This document shows, piece after piece, positions 58,322-64,000 of a DNA stretch of 64,000 nucleotides (position 1 is the stretch's first letter; each line of letters begins with the position of its first letter). Origin of the DNA: Ailanthus altissimus (lineage: Eukaryota > Streptophyta > Magnoliopsida > Sapindales > Simaroubaceae); assembly GCA_946807835.1 (NCBI GenBank), contig OX327699.1:2411001-2475000 (forward strand). Reading direction: 5' to 3'. A program made the position numbers and the translations under genes. Under the pieces are notes generated by a model that saw nothing but the letters and a program-made list of their open reading frames with translations, made no database searches and was not told where the DNA came from.

Positions 58322-60804
58322 GATGGTGAAGGAAGTTACTGGATTATCCAAGATTACTGAAGAGATGGGTAGAGACAAAAAAGCTAGGAGACATGAAGTG
58401 TTTCACCAAAAAAGTTTGTTGATCCGAATCATAAACTAGGGGACACGGTTATGAAGTTCAGTGGTGCTGTAAGAAAGGTGACGGATCACCTTGGGAAGTT
58501 GAAAGAGCAAGTCGAGAAGCTTAAGGTAGGCCTCGATACTTAAGGGGATGAGTTATGCTCCCTCATTGAAAGCTCAATTGACGAGCATGCTGACAAGCAA
58601 CAGGATTGGATCAAGACGTTTTAAGAGAAGGTCTACAACACCATGGACAAAATTCAAGCCCAAGTGGAAGAGCTGCGTAAAGGATTTGAAGATGTCAAGG
58701 AGGACGTGGTGCTGTGTAAATGAACGGTCGCTAATGGAGTAGCTACTCAAAGTGCAGTGGCTGCACCAAAGGTTAAAACCCCTAAACCGAAGGAGTTTAG
58801 CGGCAGATAGATGCCAAGGAGCTTGAAAACTTATTTTGGAAAATAGAGAGGTATTTTGACGTTATAGGCGTGCGGGATGAACATAAGGTAAGTACCTCAA
58901 CTTTGTACTTTTTCGATCAAGCAATTTTATGGTGGCGTAGGAAAAGCGAGGAGGTTCGCAAGGGTACCTGCACCATAAACACATGGGAGGAATTGCAACG
59001 GGAATTGAAGCGCCAATTCTATCCAGAGAATATGACGCATGACGTTCGCAAGCGATTGAAGGAGTTGAAACAAACGAAGTCCATTAGGGAGTACGTGGAG
59101 GAGTACTCTTTGTTGATATTAAAAATCCGCAACATGAGTGAGGAAGATTTGTTGTTTAATTTTTTAGACGGGTTATAATCATCAGTTGCCAATAAGTTGA
59201 AGCGGCGTGGAGTGCAGAATATATCTGACGCCCTTATAATGGCAGAGACGCTTATGGATTACCGTAAGGGAGAAACGGGTAAGTCCAAATATTCTAAACC
59301 CAATCACAACAAGGATGGGAAAGATAAGAAGTTTTAACCTAGAAAGCAAGGAGGAGAAAGGAAAACCGCAGAAGTACAATGGCCATAGAGGTAATGGTCC
59401 GAAGTCGAACTATTTTCTTTGCGATGAGGATCATTGGGTGAAAGGCTGTTTGAAGAAAAAGGCTTTCAATGCAATGTACGAGGCACAAGAAAAGGGCGAA
59501 CAGAGCCATATGGGTTGTATGCAGCTGTTCAATTCCCTCAAAGGCAAGCAGGGTGCCAACACGCCAATGAGGATGACGCTTATGTACATTGAAGCCTATG
59601 TCAATTGCATAAAGACTTAAGTGTTGGTCAATACGGGCGCTACGCATAATTTCATCAAGCGTGTGGAAGCGGAGCGCTTAGGCCTTTATGTGGAGAAAGG
59701 AGAATAATACCTCAAGTTTGTGAATGCAAGAGCCAAGCCGCTGGATAGAGTGGTTCGAGGAGCTAAAATCCACATAGGCAAATGGTACGGTAAGGTAAAT
59801 TTCTCGGTAGCACCTCTCGATGATTTTGATGTAGTGCTAGGTATGGAGTTCTTGTGGCAATATAATGTGGTGCTACTTCCTCAACACAATTACATGTATA
59901 TTTTGGAGGGAGGACCTCGAATAATACCGACGGTAAACAAGCCCATGGGTGGGCGATCCAAGCCAAATGTCAAAGTTCTTTTCGCAATGGAACTAAAGGT
60001 AGATACTGAGTGCAAAGGAGGGTTACATCCAGCCACAACAACGGGGATAGATGATGCAGCAAAATGAGGCGAGGATGAAATACCGAAGGACATTGTGGAA
60101 GTGCTCGGAGAGTACAAAAGGGTTATGACTGCTGCCTTATCGAAAGAGCTGCCTTCAAGAGGAAAAATTGAGGGCAAGTTGGAGCTTGAGTTTACGCTTC
60201 CAACCATGGTGTGCACGCCTCCATCGAAGATGGGAGAGTTGCAGGGGCAGCTCAAGGAGTTGACGGATGTGGGTGTCATCTAACAATCCAAGACGTCACA
60301 TGATGTGCATTTGCGGCATAAAGAGTGAGTCGAAGATAAGTAGCGACGTGTCAAGAATGGTGTGGGGGACTTGGTGATGGAGACTATACTTCCATCACAA
60401 CGCAAATCAGCACGCCCACTTTACAAGGTCCTTGATCATTGAGACAAAGGGCTTAGGGTTATTGCCAAGAGAGTTAGCAATGTCTCACATAAGATGGAGA
60501 TACCTTTAAGACAGAGGCAATTGCTACATCCGGTGCATTTTGAAAGCTGTTAAAAGTATTGCCGTAGAGGTACGGAAGGCACAGAGTTTGAGCCATACAA
60601 CCAGGAACCTTTAGGGATTTCCACACATTATGACAAAGAGGAGGAACTCAGGATGAGCCTTAAGTACTTTGTCGAGTGGAAAGGGTTGCCTGATGGGAGA
60701 GCACGCTTAGGACACGAGAGTGCACAACTAGAGTTTGAAGAACGAGGTGCGCAAGTTCTAGCGAAGACGCTAAGAGGGTGTCGCATGAATTTGGTGTGGA
60801 AGAA
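58322..60804 (+). pseudogene. Gypsy gag-protease-(deleted)-integrase/chromodomain pseudogene
   Basis: The ATG near 58323 opens the decayed gag start. The capsid domain (STLYFFDQAILWW, then RELKRQFYPENMTHDVR, 58870..59178) is well kept and matches plant retrotransposon gag. A C2H-type knuckle relic (YFLCDEDHWVKGC) lies near 59413. The aspartic protease relic reads VNTGATHNFI (about 59627), followed by LDDFDVVLGMEFL (59815). The reverse transcriptase N-terminal linker (LKELTDVGVI, 60255..60282) then passes within about 40 bp into the integrase C-terminal region (GVGDLVMETILP, about 60365; VSHKMEIPL; HPVHF). Last comes a chromodomain-like YFVEWKGLPDG (about 60665). Reverse transcriptase, RNase H and the integrase core are deleted. 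Several stops. Confidence 0.8.
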
Positions 60805-61323
60805 TGTCATGCCCCAAATATTCTCAAGCAATTACTCAAACATTTGGCTCGCGACATTACCACCAAGAGGGTATTTGGCCCATTATGTGTTACATGGGCT
60901 TGAGTTTTTAGAAGGCCTAATTAACTTGGGTTAAGTCCACATTTTTGTGGTAGGTGTGAGAGTATTCTAGAGATGGCATATTCCTTGGGATATTCTTGTG
61001 GTAGGTGGCATCTTTGGAATATTCATTTGTATATTCTCCTCTTTAGATGTGGACCATTAGATTAGATGAATTATAACCGTCCATTGTATATAGCTTTAGC
61101 TATAAATAGATGGAGCTCTCATTTGAGCAAACCATCATTCAAACACTCAAGAGTTATATTTCTATAGCTTTGTAATCTCTCTTTAGTAATAATATACGAG
61201 AACATTCTTTCAAACACTTGGTGTACTTCTTCTTCATCTTTTTTTTGGTTAATTAGTCTTGTAGACTGCTTAGTACTTGAAAAGTGTTTAAGGCCGTACG
61301 AGTTCGAGAAATAGTCCGTGACA
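60805..61323 (+). repeat. 3' LTR of the gypsy derivative
   Basis: 519 bp, tgtcatgcccc ... gtccgtgaca, TATA box gctataaatagatggagc (about 61099). Preceded by the purine-rich ggtgtggaagaa. Confidence 0.9.
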
Positions 61324-61507
61324 TTAATGATTCTTATTTTGAGAGCTAGAAAAAGTCCCTGATAGACCAAAATGCTCTTTTGTTCTTATTTATCTTCAAG
61401 TTTTAAATTTTTCATTGGCATATTTAGTTAATTAAAGCATGTTAATAGTTTTTTTCTTCTTTTTATTTAGTCATGTCATAAAGGAGAATTTTAATTTGAA
61501 TGTGATG
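61324..61507 (+). repeat. Segmental duplication, copy 2, right part
   Basis: Resumes the alignment with 54046..54192: ttaatgattcttattttga, ctcttttgttcttatttatc, tttagtcatgtcataaa. Confidence 0.8.
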
Positions 61508-61629
61508 TTCACGATTTTTTAGAATCTCCAAAAATTATTTTTGCACCTTTGCATCCTCATTGAAAATTTGAAATTGGCCTTGCATTCTCCTCCAATTAGT
61601 TCTAGGAACCTTTTTATGAGACGATGTTA

Positions 61630-62450
61630 TCCTCTTGCAAAAACAAAAAAAAAAACACTCTAATGATCAAATCAGTAACTAGTAAAGAAATAAATGCTGT
61701 GTGTGGGAGTGTTTTAGTTAGTAAGAGGGTATTGTGTTTGGGAGTTTTCAGAGATTGAATAAAGATCTCAAGAGAGTTGTGGGTTCTTGTTAATGCTCAA
61801 TTTTCTTAGTGTCTTTGTGTATCTATCAATCACTTTGTGAATTTGTTTGTGAATGAATATAATCGAATTATGAGTTCCTTTTTATAGTGCAAATGTGTCA
61901 TATTTAATCAGAATGCAAACAAATATGATGAGATAATTTTCAATCTATTTCAAGATTGAAGAGGCTTAATCATATTTTGGATGAGTTTTTATCTTCCCTC
62001 AAGAGAAGTTTTACTGTGATTCTTTTATTGAGTTTAATTCATCTCCTAAGATAGAATGTAGTCCAGTTCTTTAACTAAATTTATGATAAATAAGTCACAC
62101 AATGCAATCTTAATTAAATGTGCTTCTAGCATACTCAGATATTCAATTAAATCAAGATAAATCAGTAAATGAGAAAGCATTGAACTTAACTCAAGTTCCT
62201 CATTTATTTCCTATTAAAAAATCCCCAGGGAACTTGAGTTCAACTAAAACTCTGTCATGTGCTCGAACTGTGGCCTTTCTCGACTAGAATGGCATTTTGG
62301 TAATTTATAAGCTTAACGGACCTTTTTTCTGGTTGTAACAACACCCTAGGCTTGTTAATTCCCCTTGTTAATTTCTGTCTTGGGCTCGGCTAATGTATAT
62401 ATTTTCTTTATGCAATAAAGCTTTAATTAGGCTGACTTACCAAGTTGGGT
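61630..62450 (-). mobile_element. LTR-like promoter region, minus strand
   Basis: On the minus strand gcactataaaaaggaactc (plus-strand 61872-61890) is a good TATA box, followed by a leader-like A/C-rich stretch. It adjoins the minus-strand gypsy pol relic and could be its 3' LTR. No boundary was confirmed. Confidence 0.3.
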
Positions 62451-62469
62451 CTTGACCAAATACGAGCCC

Positions 62470-63480
62470 AATAGATGCCCCAATAAGTGGCCTTGTTCAG
62501 GTTCGTGTAATCCACACAGACTCTCCATTTCTCATTCTCATTCTCGACTACTACTATATTGGATAGTCATTATGGGTACTTTACTTCTCTGACGAGCTCA
62601 ATATCCAATAGCCAGTCTACCCGTCGCTAATTATCTAATTCTTTTTTGGTGCAAAGCGCCTCTGTCTTTGTCTGACTAGTTTGTAATCTTTTTGGTTGAT
62701 TAGTCTATGATGCATGACCTCTGGGTTTATGTCAATCATGTCTTTATGGCTCTAAACAAAGATGTCCATGTTTTAAGTTAAAAGTTCTACTAACCGCTGA
62801 AGTTCTCCATCGAATAGGGATGTTCTAAGGAAAACTTTCTGATCAGGGGCTAAGGAGTCCAACATTACTTCTTTAGTCTTCTCTATGCTGGGTAACACGT
62901 ATTCTTTTTTTGGGTGGAACCCTCTTTGGGTACTGATTATTTAATTGTTATTTTGAATTAGTTCCCTCATTAGAAGGAAGGATACCTACTTCCGTTTGCT
63001 CTTTGCTATTGGTGATAGCCTTAAGGGAGTTTGCATAACACTACTTAGCTTACAGCTGCTCGTCTTTGATATCCATAGTCTCTTTTTTCGAGACTGAAAT
63101 GCTTCGAACAACTTGGTGCAGGGTCAAAGGAATTGCCTCCATGTAGTGGATCTAAAAATGCCTAGCTATAGCGTTATAGGCAGTGAAAGCTTGAACTACT
63201 AGGAAATCTACTTCCAATCTCTTTCCATTTACAGTTACTAGCAGTTTTATAACCTCTTTGACCTGAACGTTAGCTCCTCCGAAGGCTATTAGTTCGATGC
63301 TGCACTACCTCAAGTCTTGGGTGTTTAGCTTTAGCACTTGGAAGGCTTCTCAATACAGAACATCTACACTGCTTCTTCCATCTACAAGGACTTTCTTCAC
63401 AAGTGTCCAGTTGATGTCCAGAATGACCACGAACAGATCCAGGTGAGGCATAAATAATTCTATTAAGCTTCTCATGAGAA
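62470..63480 (-). pseudogene. Ty3/gypsy protease-reverse transcriptase pseudogene
   Basis: Minus-strand translation gives a protease-region relic near 63420-63180 (LVDGRSSVDVLY, IAFGGANVQVKEVIKLLVTV, FLVVQAFTAYNAI), a spacer, HKDMIDINPEVMHHRL and RQRQRRFAPKKN (about 62760-62645), and the reverse transcriptase N-terminus IVVVENENEKWRVCVDYTNLNKA-like (about 62580-62485), cut by stops. The motif order and style suit the Athila/Tat side of the plant gypsy lineages. The rest of pol is missing. Confidence 0.75.
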
Positions 63481-64000
63481 TTTAATTTCCCTGAGTTCTT
63501 GATTATTGATCTGTGTGGTGGAGATTTCGATGACTACGCACCGTTTAATTTTTGAGGCATTTTTTAATAATGGCCTCTACTATCCTCTAGTCTCTTTTCT
63601 TTTTGGTGGTTTTCCATGCATGACCTAAACATGAAACCAATTAATCAGCTGCCTGGAGATCGCTACTCCCATTGTTTCCTCTATTTATGGTCCTTCAAGC
63701 ACAGGAAGAGAAGTCTCATCTATCTTTTCTTCCATAGGTTGTGCAACCCTGGGGGTGCTGTCTCAACGAGGTGCAAAATTGTGGATAGTATTGAGGATCG
63801 GTGTCTCACTGTCCTCTATTCAAATCTATTTTGCTAAAAAAACATTTGCTAGTTCCGATGCTATGGTAGCGCTTGCCTTGTACTTTTACAATCGGCTTTC
63901 ACGTATAAGTTAATGGATTTGGAACCTCAATGCTCTGCAGTTTTAGATAGTATGGTTGACTTCATTGTGGAATGGGCGGTTCTTGGATTAGTCCTTTCTC
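63481..64000 (-). other. Probable upstream part of the gypsy relic
   Basis: No clear domain. It may be the decayed gag-protease spacer of the same element, which would continue past the window edge. The 73-codon plus-strand frame at 63616 is probably antisense noise. Confidence 0.3.

Larger units (their letters stand above)
57779..61323 (+). mobile_element. Ty3/gypsy (chromovirus-type) deletion derivative with both LTRs
   Basis: 5' LTR 57779..58295, primer-site relic 58297..58310, gag and protease frames, a large internal deletion, integrase C-terminus and chromodomain-like tail, and 3' LTR 60805..61323. The flanks ttaa (57775..57778) and ttaa (61324..61327) are the probable target duplication, supported by the empty site in copy 1. 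LTRs differ at many positions, so the insertion is old. Confidence 0.85.

Noticed and set aside
58870..59178. A domesticated gag gene
   Set aside because: The 102-codon frame is well kept but is flanked by both LTRs, and upstream and downstream parts of the same gag-protease are present with stops.

Overview
The window reads as nuclear DNA of an AT-rich eudicot plant. It has spliced genes with GT-AG introns, a Golgi O-fucosyltransferase-type protein, a plastid-type ribosomal protein fold, Ty1/copia, Ty3/gypsy and hAT elements primed or shaped as in angiosperms, a tRNA-derived SINE, MITEs and a fragment of plastid rpoC2 in the nucleus. The species cannot be named from the sequence.

Only two host genes are convincing. 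(1) A ten-exon gene on the minus strand (15152 down to 3620) encodes a 572-residue type II membrane O-fucosyltransferase family protein. All splice phases close exactly, and its 4.3 kb last intron holds gypsy debris. (2) A two-exon gene on the plus strand (48110..52723) encodes a 189-residue uL18 (ribosomal L18p/L5e) family protein with a Ser-rich, probably organelle-targeting N-terminus; its 4.0 kb intron contains a MITE.

The rest is transposon-derived or simple repeat DNA. 0.4-2.4 kb: duplicated blocks made of short hairpin repeats, plus a perfect 211-bp tandem duplication. 3.0-3.35 kb: SINE. 15.7-20.2 kb: two members of an unclassified repeat family, one carrying a strict 141-bp tandem array. 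22.1-24.1 kb: degenerate copia element, fused to about 200 bp of plastid rpoC2. 24.3-25.9 kb: a ~735-bp inverted repeat whose loop is an inverted copy of the same copia LTR terminus. 28.5-31.1 kb: hAT transposase pseudogene. 31.1-34.2 kb: decayed copia pieces. 34.3-39.0 kb: fragments resembling non-autonomous LTR elements with GC-rich boxes. 41739..46724: an almost intact, very young copia element with 424-bp LTRs, a CTAAA target duplication, an initiator-Met-tRNA primer site and one long gag-pol ORF that ends early at a T8 homopolymer. 54.8-56.0 kb: PIF/Harbinger-like non-autonomous element. 57.8-61.3 kb: chromovirus-type gypsy deletion derivative inserted into one copy of a local segmental duplication, whose other copy (53.5-54.2 kb) preserves the empty site. 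61.6-63.5 kb: decayed gypsy pol on the minus strand.

I found no gene cluster, CRISPR array or other coherent new system. The most unusual structures are the palindrome with an LTR loop next to rpoC2 DNA, the hairpin-built U3 of the young copia element, and the hairpin repeat family shared by three loci.
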